64,000 nucleotides of DNA from Halanaerobium praevalens DSM 2228 (GTDB lineage: Bacteria; Bacillota; Halanaerobiia; Halanaerobiales; Halanaerobiaceae), in contig NC_017455.1 of the NCBI RefSeq assembly GCF_000165465.1, positions 1,860,001 to 1,924,000 on the forward strand, given 5' to 3'. Of this stretch, positions 31,326 through 41,041 are shown in pieces. Both the position numbers and the translations under genes were made by a program. Positions within the stretch are counted from its first letter, which is position 1; the number at the start of each line of letters is the position of its first letter. A model generated the notes under the pieces. The model ran no database searches. It was not told the DNA's origin and was given only the letters and a program-made list of their open reading frames with translations.

Positions 31326-31409
31326 ACAGCGGACGCGACAGCAAGACCGCAGCTTTAAGCTTTCGTTTCAGAGCGACGTCCCATCTCTGAACACTCTACG
31401 CCTTCTGTC
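31325..31409 (-). promoter_or_regulatory. Tetrahydrofolate (THF) riboswitch aptamer
   Basis: The minus strand reads GACAG...CTGTC (P1 ends) enclosing GGCGTAGAGTG, GAGATGGGACGTCGCTCT, AACGAAAGC, GCTGCGGT and GCGTCCGC. These match, in order, the conserved blocks of the THF riboswitch as I remember them from Firmicute folT leaders (GGGATGTCG, ACGAAGCG, GCGGT, GCATCCGC). It lies upstream of folT. Confidence 0.85.
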
Positions 31410-31437
31410 TACTCTATCACTATATTATCTTATTTTT

Positions 31438-31466
31438 ATTATAACTTATTTATTCATCTTTTTAAA
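31438..31466 (-). promoter_or_regulatory. Probable promoter of folT
   Basis: Minus strand TTTAAA (31461-31466), 17-nt spacer, TATAAT (31438-31443), just upstream of the riboswitch and 6 bp after the fhs stop. Confidence 0.55.
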
Positions 31467-31471
31467 GTTAT

Positions 31472-33142
31472 TTAAAACAATCCAGTAATTTTGCCCTGAG
31501 CATCAATATCTATTTCTTCAGCTGAAGGTCTTTTAGGTAAACCTGGCATTGTTAATACAGGCCCTGTCATCACAACTAAAAAGCCAGCTCCTGCTGAAAG
31601 ATTTATTGATTTAACACTAATTTTAAATCCACTTGGGTGACCTTTTAAATTAGGATTATCTGAAATTGAACTCTGAGTCTTGGCCATACAAACTGGTATC
31701 TTAGCATAACCGTTTTCTTTATACTTTTCAATCTGCTGTAATGCTTGCTCACTATAATCGACACCATCAGCTCCATAAATTTCAGCAGCAATAGTTTCAA
31801 TTTTAGTCTTAATTGAAGAATTTTGATCATAAAGATATTCAAATTTACTTTCTTCGTTTTCTAAAAGCTCAACAACTGCTTGAGCAAGTTCTTCTCCACC
31901 TGCTCCTCCTGCAGCCCACACTTCAGATAAAGCTACTTTAACTCCTAACTTTTCACATTTTTCTCTTACTAATTCAAGCTCTGCTTCAGTATCATCAGGA
32001 AATCTATTAATAGCTACAACAATTGGAACTCCAAATTTATTCATATTTTCTATATGTTTTTCTAAGTTTTCTATTCCCTGTGCTAAAGCTGCTAAATTTT
32101 CCGTTTTCAATTCTTCTTTTGCTACTCCCCCGTGCATTTTTAAGGCCCTAATTGTTGCAACAAGTACAGTTGCATCAGCTTTTAAATTAGCAAACCTAGA
32201 CTTTATATTATAAAATTTTTCAGCTCCCAAATCAGCTCCAAAACCAGCTTCTGTAACAGTTATATCACCTAACTTCATTGCTAACTTAGTTGCCATCACA
32301 CTATTACAGCCATGGGCAATATTAGCAAAAGGTCCTCCATGGATAAAAGCTGGCGTATTTTCTAAAGTTTGAACTAAATTAGGTTTAATTGCATCTTTTA
32401 ATAATGCTGTCATAGCTCCTGCTACTTTTAAATCATTAGCAGTTACACTTTCGCCCGCATAATTATAACCAATTACAATTTTACTTAATTTCTTTTTTAA
32501 TTCCATTAAATCATTTGCTAAACATAAAATTGCCATAATTTCCGAAGCAACTGTAATTAAAAAACCATCTTCTCTTGGATAGCCATTTTTAGAACCCCCA
32601 AGCCCAACAATAGTATTCCTTAAAGCTCGATCATTCATATCTACTGCCCTTTTAAAAGTAACTTGAGTTGGATCAATATCTAATTCATTCCCTTGTTTAA
32701 TGTGATTATCAATTGCTGCTGCTAATAAGTTATGGGCAATACCTATAGCGTGAATATCTCCAGTGAAATGTAAATTTATATCTTCCATTGGAATTACCTG
32801 AGCATAACCACCTCCTGCAGCTCCTCCCTTGATCCCCATTGTTGGCCCTAAAGAAGGTTCTCTAATTGCAATCACAGCTTTTTTACCAATCCTATTTAAA
32901 GCTTGACCTAAACCAACTGTAGTAGTAGTTTTACCTTCTCCAGCAGGTGTTGGGGTTATAGCAGTAACTAATACTAATTTTCCATCTTTTTTTTCAGAAT
33001 ATTTTTCGAAAACATCTAATTTAACCTTAGCTTTATATTTTCCATATAATTCTAAATCATCTTCTTTTAAACCAAGTTTTTGAGCTATTCCTACTATTTC
33101 TTTGATTTCTGCCTCTTGTGCAATTTGAATATCACTTTTCAA
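31472..33142 (-). CDS. fhs: Formate-tetrahydrofolate ligase
   Basis: 556 residues, full length for the family. The nucleotide-binding loop is [18 protein letters not shown] (near 65). Other signatures are [36 protein letters not shown] and the C-terminal [15 protein letters not shown]. It makes 10-formyl-THF from formate, THF and ATP, for purines, fMet-tRNA or the methyl branch of one-carbon metabolism. The start is TTG at 33142 with GAGGGGG 6-7 nt upstream. It is followed by folT and its riboswitch. Acetogenic or serine-fermenting metabolism cannot be inferred from this gene alone. Confidence 0.97.
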   Translation of the reverse strand: MKSDIQIAQEAEIKEIVGIAQKLGLKEDDLELYGKYKAKVKLDVFEKYSEKKDGKLVLVTAITPTPAGEGKTTTTVGLGQALNRIGKKAVIAIREPSLGPTMGIKGGAAGGGYAQVIPMEDINLHFTGDIHAIGIAHNLLAAAIDNHIKQGNELDIDPTQVTFKRAVDMNDRALRNTIVGLGGSKNGYPREDGFLITVASEIMAILCLANDLMELKKKLSKIVIGYNYAGESVTANDLKVAGAMTALLKDAIKPNLVQTLENTPAFIHGGPFANIAHGCNSVMATKLAMKLGDITVTEAGFGADLGAEKFYNIKSRFANLKADATVLVATIRALKMHGGVAKEELKTENLAALAQGIENLEKHIENMNKFGVPIVVAINRFPDDTEAELELVREKCEKLGVKVALSEVWAAGGAGGEELAQAVVELLENEESKFEYLYDQNSSIKTKIETIAAEIYGADGVDYSEQALQQIEKYKENGYAKIPVCMAKTQSSISDNPNLKGHPSGFKISVKSINLSAGAGFLVVMTGPVLTMPGLPKRPSAEEIDIDAQGKITGLF

Positions 33143-33277
33143 TATTTTTCCCCCTCAAATTATTTAATAAAAATTTAGATTATAATTAATTCCTTATTTA
33201 AATATTTCAATATAATCTAATTAATTCCTGCTTTAATTAATTACTACTTAATATTTTAGACCAAGTTTAATTTTAAT

Positions 33278-34060
33278 TTAGATATCCAATTGTTTTCTAG
33301 AATTAAAAAAAGTTAAGGCACCACGATTAACCATAAAAAAGACAGTCAATGTTACACTCCCCAGAATACCTAGCATTATTGCAATTTGATATTTAATAGC
33401 AATTAAAGGTGAAGCTCCAGCTAAAATTTGGCCTGTCATCATTCCAGGCAAAAAAACAATACCAATTCCCATCATTGAATTAATAGTTGGCAAAATTGCA
33501 TTATAAAAAGCACGGTCACTAATTTCTTTGGCAGCAGTTTCTGGTTCTGCCCCTAACATTAAATAATTTTCAATTAGAGCCTGATTATCTTTAAAGCCAT
33601 CTATCAAATAATTAACACCTAGTGAAATACCAGTCATTGAATTTCCAATCAACATTCCTGAAAGTGGTATAAAATAATCAGATCTAAACCAAGGACTTAA
33701 TCCAACTACTACTATAACAAAGAAAATAATACTAATTGTTGTACCTAAAAACATTGAGCTTGCAATAATAATTTTTAATTGTTTAGAAATTTGTGACTGA
33801 ACTCTACTATATATATTATAGATAGCAAATGATTCCATAATTAATAAAATTGAAATACTATAATATGGATTTTGGTTCGCAAAAATATATTCCAAAATAA
33901 AACCAACTGCAACTAATTGAATGGTCATTCTCAATGAAACAAGTAAAATTTCACTTTTATGACCTATGTTTTTCTTTTTAACAATTAATAATAAGACTAA
34001 AACAAAAAGATAAGCAAAAAAAAGTTGACTAATCTGAATACTCAAAATATCATTTTGCAT
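33278..34060 (-). CDS. fetB: FetB-type ABC permease (UPF0014)
   Basis: 260 residues with about seven hydrophobic spans. The sequences LRMTIQLVAVGFILEYIF, PLSGMLIGNSMTGISLGV, and LPTINSMMGIGIVFLPGMMTGQILAGASPLIAIKYQIAIM are hallmarks of UPF0014, known from E. coli FetB (iron export, oxidative stress resistance). It follows its ATPase by 51 bp. The substrate here is inferred from the family only. The ribosome binding site is AAAGGAGAG. Confidence 0.85.
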   Translation of the reverse strand: MQNDILSIQISQLFFAYLFVLVLLLIVKKKNIGHKSEILLVSLRMTIQLVAVGFILEYIFANQNPYYSISILLIMESFAIYNIYSRVQSQISKQLKIIIASSMFLGTTISIIFFVIVVVGLSPWFRSDYFIPLSGMLIGNSMTGISLGVNYLIDGFKDNQALIENYLMLGAEPETAAKEISDRAFYNAILPTINSMMGIGIVFLPGMMTGQILAGASPLIAIKYQIAIMLGILGSVTLTVFFMVNRGALTFFNSRKQLDI

Positions 34061-34111
34061 AAACTTCTCTCCTTTTTTAAAGTCTAAATTAAAATATCTT
34101 ACTTAATATTC

Positions 34112-34741
34112 TTATTTATTATTTATTTTACCATTTTCAATTTCAATAATTCGATCAGCAAAGACTTCAGCAAGCTGAAGACTATGAGTTACCATAATTA
34201 AAGTTCTATTATTTTTTTTGATATAGTTAACTACCATTTTAATAATTTTTTCCTCTGTTTTTTGATCTAAAGCAGAAGATGGCTCATCCAAAAGTAAAAC
34301 TTTAGGTTCTAAAAGTATAATCCTTGCTAAAGCTAAACGTTGTTTTTCTCCCCCAGATAAATTATTAGCTTGTTCATTTAAGCTATTAGTTAAAGCAACT
34401 TGAACTAACAGCTGATTATATCTCTCAGGTGAAGAAAGATTTCCACCCCTAATTAATTCAGCTTTTTCAAAGTTATCTCTGATTGTTCCTTTAAAAATTT
34501 TGGGATTTTGAGGTAACATCATAACTTCTCTTCTTAATAAAGCAGGATCAAAATCTTTAATATTTTTTTCTTTATAAGTTATTTTACCTTTTTCTGGAGT
34601 AATCATATTATTTAAAAGTTTTAAAAATGTTGTTTTACCTCCACCACTACTTCCTTTAATTGCAGTTATTTTGTTTTGTTCAAGCCTTAAACTTTCAATA
34701 TTTAAAATATTTTTAAATTGAACTTTATCTAACTTAAACAT
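34112..34741 (-). CDS. fetA: FetA-type ABC transporter ATPase
   Basis: 209 residues from the ATG at 34741 (MFKLDKVQFKNILNIESL), chosen because AGGGGAGG stands right upstream; a longer frame starts inside the spacer. Walker A GSSGGGKTT (near 36), signature LSGGEKQRLALARI (near 130) and Walker B VLLLDEPSSALD are present. The small size and pairing with a UPF0014 permease indicate the FetAB exporter. The two genes form a short operon. Confidence 0.87.
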   Translation of the reverse strand: MFKLDKVQFKNILNIESLRLEQNKITAIKGSSGGGKTTFLKLLNNMITPEKGKITYKEKNIKDFDPALLRREVMMLPQNPKIFKGTIRDNFEKAELIRGGNLSSPERYNQLLVQVALTNSLNEQANNLSGGEKQRLALARIILLEPKVLLLDEPSSALDQKTEEKIIKMVVNYIKKNNRTLIMVTHSLQLAEVFADRIIEIENGKINNK

Positions 34742-34878
34742 TATTGCCTCCCCTAAAATCAAATTTTAACTGAATTCAAAATAAAGATTAATAATTAAAA
34801 TGTTGCTAATCTAAATTATTAATTGAATCTAATTAAACTAATTTTAACAATTTCAAATAAAAAATAAAAGTAAATAAA

Positions 34879-34905
34879 AAACCAGCCACTAAAAATGACT
34901 GGTTT
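34879..34905 (-). terminator. Rho-independent terminator after ftsH
   Basis: AAACCAGTCA / TGGCTGGTTT (one G-T pair) with a 7-nt loop and a following TTTATTT on the minus strand. It separates ftsH from fetAB. Confidence 0.85.
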
Positions 34906-34923
34906 ATAAAAATATCTATCTAT

Positions 34924-36825
34924 TTATTTTTCTTCTGTTTCTGGCTTAAAAGTAGTAATTAACTCATCACTTTCAGCTTGATTACTAGAATCCTCTTCTA
35001 TTCTATCTTTATCTGGATCACCAGTAATCTCTTCACCTCTCATTATTCTCTTAATCTGATCAGCATTTAAAGTTTCATACTCTTTTAAAGCAGTTACAAT
35101 TTTTTCAACTGTTTCAGAATTATCTTTTAGTAATCGTTCAGCTTTACTATAAGATTCTTCAACCATTTTACTAATTTCTTTATCAATTCTAGCAGCCACT
35201 TCTTCACTATAATTTCTCTGACGAGAAATATCTCTGCCTAAAAATACCTGTTGATCATGTTTTTGACCAAGGGTTAATGGACCTAAGTTTTCGCTCATTC
35301 CATACTCAGTTACCATTGCTCTAATAATTTGAGTTGCTCTTTCAATATCATTTTGAGCTCCTGTACTTATATCATCAAGGAAAATAGCTTCTGCTGCTCT
35401 TCCTCCTAATAAACTAGTAACTTTATCTAAAAGTTGTCCTTTAGTCATAAAGTTTTGATCATCTGAAGGTAAAGGCACTGTAAATCCACCTGCTCTACCG
35501 CGAGGAATAATTGTAACTTTATGAGTTCGATCAGCATGTTCTAATAGTTCACCTAAGAGAGCATGTCCTGTTTCATGATAAGAAACAAGGTTTTTCTCTT
35601 CCTCTGAAACAACTTTACTCTTTCGAGCAGGTCCAGCAATTACTCTATCAATTGCATCATCAAATTCTTTCATAGCAATTATCTTTTTAGCTCTTCTAGC
35701 AGCTAAAATGGCAGCTTCATTAGCTAAGTTCTCCATATCTGCCCCAGTAAAACCAGGTGTTCTTTTAGCTAGAACTTCAAGATCAATATCATCAGCTAAT
35801 GGTTTATCTTTAACATGAATTTCTAATATTTTTTGTCTTCCTAATCTATCTGGTTTATCAACCATTACTTGTCTATCAAAACGACCAGGTCTTAATAAAG
35901 CAGGATCTAAGACATCAGGTCTATTTGTAGCAGCCATCAAAATAATACCTTCATTTGGCTCAAAACCATCCATTTCAACAAGTAACTGATTTAAAGTTTG
36001 TTCTCTTTCATCATGACCTCCACCAAGTCCAGCTCCACGCTGACGACCTACAGCATCAAGCTCATCGATAAAGATAATACAGGGAGAATTTTTCTTTCCC
36101 TTTTCAAATAAATCTCTAACTCGAGAAGCACCTACCCCTACAAACATCTCCACAAAATCTGAACCACTGATAAAGTAGAAAGGAACTCCTGCTTCACCTG
36201 CAACAGCTTTTGCCATTAAGGTTTTACCAGTTCCTGGAGGACCAACCATCAGTACTCCTTTAGGAACCTCTGCCCCGAGTTCTGTAAACTTATCAGGTTT
36301 CTTTAAAAATTGAATTACCTCTTGTAACTCTTCTTTTACTTCTTCATAATTTGCTACATCAGCAAAAGTTATATCTACATCACTTTCATTTAGCTTAGCT
36401 TTACTTTTGCCAAATGACATCATTTTACTGCCGCCACCTTGCATTTTCTGCATAATGAAAATCCAAGCTACAATTAAAATAACCACTGGTAATATATAAC
36501 TTAAAATATTTATCCACCAGGGTGTAGTTGGTTGAGGCTTAGTTTTAATATTAACTTTACCAGCTCTCAACTCCTGCATTAATGAAGGAATAGCTTCCGG
36601 TGGTACTGGAACTTTAAATTCTTTATTATCAATTTCACCTGTAACTTCTTGATTACCAATAATAGTTACCCTATTAATCTTATCAGCAGCAACTTCTTCT
36701 AGAAGATCTGTGTATGTAAACTCTTCTAAAGCAGTTGGCCCCTGCTGCATAAAAAATTGAGCTACTAAAATAGATATAGCAATCAAAATTAAATAAAATC
36801 CTATATTCTTAACAAACTTATTCAA
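34924..36825 (-). CDS. ftsH: ATP-dependent zinc metalloprotease FtsH
   Basis: 633 residues. Two membrane spans (about 8-25 and 105-125) flank an extracytoplasmic segment. The AAA domain has Walker [10 protein letters not shown] (near 195), Walker [13 protein letters not shown] and the second region of homology [20 protein letters not shown]. The protease domain has the zinc motif HETGH (near 415). FtsH degrades membrane proteins and regulators. I use the TTG at 36825, which has GGGAGG upstream. The hydrophilic acidic tail is unremarkable. It follows hpt and tilS, the order conserved across Firmicutes, with its own promoter. Confidence 0.97.
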   Translation of the reverse strand: MNKFVKNIGFYLILIAISILVAQFFMQQGPTALEEFTYTDLLEEVAADKINRVTIIGNQEVTGEIDNKEFKVPVPPEAIPSLMQELRAGKVNIKTKPQPTTPWWINILSYILPVVILIVAWIFIMQKMQGGGSKMMSFGKSKAKLNESDVDITFADVANYEEVKEELQEVIQFLKKPDKFTELGAEVPKGVLMVGPPGTGKTLMAKAVAGEAGVPFYFISGSDFVEMFVGVGASRVRDLFEKGKKNSPCIIFIDELDAVGRQRGAGLGGGHDEREQTLNQLLVEMDGFEPNEGIILMAATNRPDVLDPALLRPGRFDRQVMVDKPDRLGRQKILEIHVKDKPLADDIDLEVLAKRTPGFTGADMENLANEAAILAARRAKKIIAMKEFDDAIDRVIAGPARKSKVVSEEEKNLVSYHETGHALLGELLEHADRTHKVTIIPRGRAGGFTVPLPSDDQNFMTKGQLLDKVTSLLGGRAAEAIFLDDISTGAQNDIERATQIIRAMVTEYGMSENLGPLTLGQKHDQQVFLGRDISRQRNYSEEVAARIDKEISKMVEESYSKAERLLKDNSETVEKIVTALKEYETLNADQIKRIMRGEEITGDPDKDRIEEDSSNQAESDELITTFKPETEEK

Positions 36826-36868
36826 ATTTCTTTACCTCCCCTACGACTTAAATCATATACAGTAAAAT

Positions 36869-36897
36869 ATTATAACATAATATTTATATTTTGTAAA
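36869..36897 (-). promoter_or_regulatory. Probable promoter of ftsH
   Basis: Minus strand TTTACA (36892-36897), 17-nt spacer, TATAAT (36869-36874), 44 bp before the ftsH start. The rest of 36898-37036 is AT-rich and holds nothing I can name. Confidence 0.65.
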
Positions 36898-37036
36898 TAT
36901 TCAAGTTCTATATCTTATTAATGAAATTTAATTAAAATTTAGCTAAATAGTCAGCTAATTTTAATTATAAATGATGAATATTAAATTTAAATTAAAATAA
37001 TAAAATTCAAATATTTTTTAAGTCGTGAGTATTTTT

Positions 37037-37597
37037 TTATTTATATAACTTTTCTTTTAAAACACCAATGAATGAAAGATTTCTATATTTTTCAGCAAAA
37101 TCTAAACCATATCCAACTACAAATTCATCTGGTATTTCAAAACCATTGAAATCTGCATCAATTTTTTTCTGCACTCTACGATCTGGTTTATCTAATAAAG
37201 TAACCACTTTAATACTTTTAGGATCACGAGTTTGTAACATATCAATAACATGTTTTAAAGTCCTACCAGTATCTATTATATCTTCTACAATAATTAAATG
37301 TCTACCTTCAATATTTTCTTCCATATCTTTAACAATTCTAACAACCCCAGATGATTCTGTAGAAGCACCATAACTAGAAACATCCATAAAATCGAAAACA
37401 ACTGGCAAATCAATTTCTCTTGCCAAATCAGCCATAAATAAAATAGCTCCCCTTAAAATACATAACATCACTATATCGGCATCATCATCATAACTAGCAG
37501 TAATTTCTTTACCCAGTTCTTCAATTCTCTTTTCTATTGCCTTTTCGTCAATAATCACTTCTTTAATATCATCTGCAAAAATAGTATTTTCACCCAT
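37037..37597 (-). CDS. hpt: Hypoxanthine-guanine phosphoribosyltransferase
   Basis: 186 residues. The PRPP-binding loop IIVEDIIDTGRTLKH (near 100) is clear, and LCILRGAILFMADLAREI (near 47) and LLDKPDRR (near 133) are typical. It converts hypoxanthine and guanine to IMP and GMP. The gene follows tilS by 10 bp, and the AGGAGG site overlaps the tilS end, so the two are coupled. In Bacillus tilS and hprT also act together to control ftsH. Confidence 0.96.
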   Translation of the reverse strand: MGENTIFADDIKEVIIDEKAIEKRIEELGKEITASYDDDADIVMLCILRGAILFMADLAREIDLPVVFDFMDVSSYGASTESSGVVRIVKDMEENIEGRHLIIVEDIIDTGRTLKHVIDMLQTRDPKSIKVVTLLDKPDRRVQKKIDADFNGFEIPDEFVVGYGLDFAEKYRNLSFIGVLKEKLYK

Positions 37598-37607
37598 TGT
37601 GATCCTC

Positions 37608-39002
37608 CTAATTATATTCTAATTCTAAAATTAAAATCTTATCTGTTTTTACAGTTACTTTAAATTTATCAGAAAGCTTATAAGGGGCCAGCCAAAGCAG
37701 ATTATCATTTCCATCCACAATAACAGGAACTTGATCTCTTTGATACTTTGGTACTTTTGCATCAATTAGAATATCTTTAATTTTTTTCTGGCCTTTCATC
37801 CCCAGAGGTCTTAACTTATCTCCAGCTTTTCTATTTCTAATAAATAAAGGGCCATCTATTTTTTCATAATCAAATGCTGCCCTTTTGGGATCGGAAACAA
37901 AAGCAAAATCTTTTTCATTTACAACTTTAGCTTTTAAACTATATTTCTTATTAATCTTAATTTTTTGCCCTAAATTGATTTTTATTTTATTTTCTAATTT
38001 TTGTTTTGACTGAGATCCTTTTGAAAAAATTAAATTTGAATAACTAATTTCAACTCTAATGCCAGAGGCAATATCAACTCCTCTACCAGTTTTTTTATCA
38101 GCAATTAATTTTTCTATTTCAAAAATATGCTCAAGGTATAAATCATCAAGATTATTATTTAATCTTTTATAAATCTGTCTATAAATTCTCCGTTGTATAA
38201 CCTGATCTAGAGCTAAAAGAGAATTAAAGTCTATAATAATTTTAGTTGATTTTTCTTTAACTAAAAGTTCTTTGTATTTTTTTTTAGCTAATTTTTCTAA
38301 AAATTCAGCTTCAGAAGCAATTAATTTACTGTTTTTAGCAATTACTTCTTTTACTTTTGGATTTATCTTCTTCTCTATTAATGGCAAAATTTCATTTCTA
38401 ATTATATTCCGACTATAAATATTTTCTTGGTTACTACTATCAAAACTAGGGCTTAATTTTTGCTGCTGACAGTAAGCTAAAATTTCTTTTTTAGTGAAAA
38501 TTAACATCGGATGTATTAACTCTAACTCTTTAAATTTTGCTTGGAGCTCAATTCCTCCTAAACCTTTTAGACCACAACCTCTAAATAGATTTAATAAAAC
38601 AGTTTCAGCTTGATCTCCTTTATGATGAGCTAAAGCTAATAAGTCAAAATTTTCTTTTGCAATAATATTTTTAAAAAAAGTAAATCTTTCTTGACGGGCT
38701 GCTGCTTCTGCCGAAACTTTATTAGTTTTTATTATTTGAGGTAGATTAACTCTTTTACTAAAAAATTGAATCCCTCTTTTTTTAGCAAATCGTTCAATAA
38801 AATCTGCTTCTGATTTTGACTCTTTACGAAACATATGGTCTAGATGGGCAACAGCTATTTCGATTTTAAGCTCTTCTTTTAATTTATCAAAAAGGTCTAA
38901 CATTGCTAAAGAATCAGGCCCTCCAGAAACAGCTAAAAGAATTCTACTAGAATTAAGAAGTAGATTGTTTTTTTGAATAAATTCTTTAAATCGAGCTTTC
39001 AT
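37608..39002 (-). CDS. tilS: tRNA(Ile)-lysidine synthase TilS
   Basis: 464 residues. The PP-loop SGGPDSLAML (near 27) and AHLDHMFRKESKSEADF (near 52) are present, as is LALAHHKGDQAETVLLNLFRG (near 121). The C-terminal TilS domain (PLFIRNRKAGDKLRPLGMKGQKKIKDILID) recognises the tRNA acceptor stem. It changes C34 of tRNA-Ile(CAT) to lysidine, so AUA codons are read as isoleucine. The tRNA-Ile2 itself is not in this window. The ribosome binding site is GGAGG. Confidence 0.96.
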   Translation of the reverse strand: MKARFKEFIQKNNLLLNSSRILLAVSGGPDSLAMLDLFDKLKEELKIEIAVAHLDHMFRKESKSEADFIERFAKKRGIQFFSKRVNLPQIIKTNKVSAEAAARQERFTFFKNIIAKENFDLLALAHHKGDQAETVLLNLFRGCGLKGLGGIELQAKFKELELIHPMLIFTKKEILAYCQQQKLSPSFDSSNQENIYSRNIIRNEILPLIEKKINPKVKEVIAKNSKLIASEAEFLEKLAKKKYKELLVKEKSTKIIIDFNSLLALDQVIQRRIYRQIYKRLNNNLDDLYLEHIFEIEKLIADKKTGRGVDIASGIRVEISYSNLIFSKGSQSKQKLENKIKINLGQKIKINKKYSLKAKVVNEKDFAFVSDPKRAAFDYEKIDGPLFIRNRKAGDKLRPLGMKGQKKIKDILIDAKVPKYQRDQVPVIVDGNDNLLWLAPYKLSDKFKVTVKTDKILILELEYN

Positions 39003-39055
39003 TATTCAAGCCTCCATCATCTTATCTTTAATTAGAATTATTTAAATCTAGTTTT

Positions 39056-39964
39056 TTAATTAACTAATTCTTCTTTTAAAAGCCCATAAAGTAAATCTTG
39101 ATCACTTACAACTAAATTTTCACTGCCAAAATAATCTAAAATACTATTTAAGATAATTAGACCAGCTACTATAATATCTGCCCTTTTTGCCTGCAGACCT
39201 TTTATCATTGCTCTTTTTTCTAATTTTAGCTCAGTCAATTTAGAAATTATTTGTTCTAATTCAATTTTAGTTATTTCTAGATTCTCAATTTTTTCACTTA
39301 AATATTCTGTTAACTCTAATTTAATTGCAGCTAAAGTAGTTATCGTACCACCTACACCTTTAATCCTAAAATTTTGCTTTAATTTCAAACTTGATTTTAA
39401 TAAATTTTCAACATATTTTTTAATATTTTCAATTTCTTTTGCTGAAACTTTTTTAGCTGGTGAATCAATAAATCGTTCTGTCAGTCTCACACAACCTATA
39501 TCAAGACTTTTAAAATTAATTTTATTTTGATTAGCCCAAATAAACTCAGTACTTCCTCCCCCAATATCAATTAAGAGAAAATTAGCTTCTAAATTAGAAC
39601 TAGCACCCAAATAATTTAGCTCTGCTTCTTCTTCCCCACTAATAATTTCTAATTTAAAGCCCATTTTTTCAATGCTTTCAGCTAATAAATCAGAATTATT
39701 TACATCTCTTAAAGCACTTGTACCTATAATTCTAACTTTTTCAACCTCGTATTTTTCAATTATATTTTTATATTTTTTAAGTGCCGCTTCAACTCTTTTG
39801 ACAGCACTTTTATTTAAATTTTTGTTTTCATCTACACCTTCACCTAAACGGGTTATCTCTACTTCTCTGACTAAAATATTAAAAGAATTATTTGAATTCT
39901 TTTCTCCAATCAATAATCGACAAGAATTTGTTCCAATATCAATTGCAGCTGCTTTCAAATCCAT
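39056..39964 (-). CDS. Ppx/GppA family phosphatase
   Basis: About 302 residues from the ATG at 39964 (MDLKAAAIDIGTNSCRLLI). A TTG two codons later has better spacing to AAAGGG and could be the true start. The ASKHA family motifs are IDIGTNSCRLLI, FLLIDIGGGSTEF (near 128) and VRIIGTSALRDV. Members hydrolyse exopolyphosphate or pppGpp. It overlaps the DUF501 gene by 26 bp, so the two are translationally linked. It is short compared with E. coli Ppx (about 510 residues) because the C-terminal HD-like domain is missing; the activity is not decided. Confidence 0.88.
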   Translation of the reverse strand: MDLKAAAIDIGTNSCRLLIGEKNSNNSFNILVREVEITRLGEGVDENKNLNKSAVKRVEAALKKYKNIIEKYEVEKVRIIGTSALRDVNNSDLLAESIEKMGFKLEIISGEEEAELNYLGASSNLEANFLLIDIGGGSTEFIWANQNKINFKSLDIGCVRLTERFIDSPAKKVSAKEIENIKKYVENLLKSSLKLKQNFRIKGVGGTITTLAAIKLELTEYLSEKIENLEITKIELEQIISKLTELKLEKRAMIKGLQAKRADIIVAGLIILNSILDYFGSENLVVSDQDLLYGLLKEELVN

Positions 39965-40484
39965 CAACCCTTTCTTGACAAATATTACATTTTTTAGGCC
40001 AATTAATTTTATTAAAAACAATTTTTCCAACTGGATTAAAATGATCCACCAAAAAGTCAGCAAGATGAGTATGTAAACATTTTATTCCTTTTTTATCCCG
40101 AATCCCTCCTACTCCAGATTCAGTTAAAGTTTTATATAAATCTTCAGAAATATTTTTGGCCTTTGATTTTTGTTCATTTGAAAGTAATTCTAATCTATTT
40201 TTAGCATATTTACTATGTGTTTTGTCCATTTTATTTTTAAAATTAATATTTCCTTGCAACTTTTTACCTAATTTACTAATCAAATCACTCTCAGCTTCTA
40301 AGCGATCAACTTGATAAGTCAAATAAGGACAACTAAGCCAATAAATAGTAGGTGCTGCAATTTTATTGATAAATGGATTTACAGTAATAACTGCTGGAAA
40401 AGAAAAAGGACATCTTACTGCAGTCTCTAAAAAATTATTTATTTTTCTGTCTAATTGCAATTCTATAATTTTTTTATCATTCAT
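39939..40484 (-). CDS. DUF501 family protein
   Basis: 181 residues. The family pattern is visible: VRCPFSFPAVITVNPFINKIAAPTIYWLSCPYLTYQVDRLEAES near the start and ESGVGGIRDKKGIKCLHTHLADFLVDHFNPVGKIV near residue 125. A C-terminal CNIC plus a late Cys could add a metal site. DUF501 proteins have no established function. They often stand next to ftsB/divIC and ppx genes, as in actinobacteria, and this holds here. It overlaps the phosphatase gene. The ribosome binding site is AGAGGAG. Confidence 0.85.
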   Translation of the reverse strand: MNDKKIIELQLDRKINNFLETAVRCPFSFPAVITVNPFINKIAAPTIYWLSCPYLTYQVDRLEAESDLISKLGKKLQGNINFKNKMDKTHSKYAKNRLELLSNEQKSKAKNISEDLYKTLTESGVGGIRDKKGIKCLHTHLADFLVDHFNPVGKIVFNKINWPKKCNICQERVDGFESSCN

Positions 40485-40529
40485 AATTACTGCTCCTCTA
40501 AATTATTTGTCTAACTTGAAATTTATATT

Positions 40530-40572
40530 AAAAAAAGAGAAAACACCCCTTAAACGAATTAAAGGATGTTTA
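40530..40572 (-). terminator. Rho-independent terminator after the S1 gene
   Basis: AAACATCCTTTAA-TTCG-TTTAAGGGGTGTTT, with a TTCG tetraloop and one or two G-T pairs, followed by TCTCTTTTTTT on the minus strand. It separates the S1 gene from DUF501-ppx. Confidence 0.9.
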
Positions 40573-40599
40573 AAAAGTTAATAAAAAATTGGCAAATAT

Positions 40600-40965
40600 T
40601 TATTTGGAACTACCACCATTTTTTGCCTCTCTACTTTTTAGATCCTGCTGACGCTCACTGCTCTGCTTCAAGAAACGATCCATTTTTTCTTCAAAAGACA
40701 TTTCTGGAGCATGATCAATTCTGTCATCTGGATCCTCCAATTGTTTAATAGAAAGACCTATTTTCCCGTCATTGTCAACATTAATGACCTTAACTTTAAC
40801 GTCATCTCCTTCTTTTAAAAAATTGCTAATGTCTTTTACATAAGTATTAGCAACCTCAGAGATATGAACAAGACCTGTCTCTCCACTTTCCAATTCAACA
40901 AAAGCACCGAAATTTGTTATCCCTGTAATTTCTCCTACAACTATACTTCCAACTTCAATGGACAT
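40600..40965 (-). CDS. S1 RNA-binding domain protein (YabR/GSP13-like)
   Basis: 121 residues. Residues 1-75 form one S1 domain (VGSIVVGEITGITNFGAFVELESGETGLVHISEVANTYV, then VKVINVDNDGKIGLSIKQ). The tail is charged and ends KNGGSSK. Small S1 proteins like this associate with ribosomes or mRNA in Firmicutes (YabR and YugI in Bacillus). It lies between tex and DUF501, in the position of yabR near divIC. GGGAGG is 13 nt before the ATG, a long spacing. Confidence 0.88.
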   Translation of the reverse strand: MSIEVGSIVVGEITGITNFGAFVELESGETGLVHISEVANTYVKDISNFLKEGDDVKVKVINVDNDGKIGLSIKQLEDPDDRIDHAPEMSFEEKMDRFLKQSSERQQDLKSREAKNGGSSK

Positions 40966-41041
40966 GCTTAAAAAATTCCTCCCTAGATATTATATTGTAC
41001 TCATTATAACTTAATTACATTATAACTGTCAAATTTATTGA

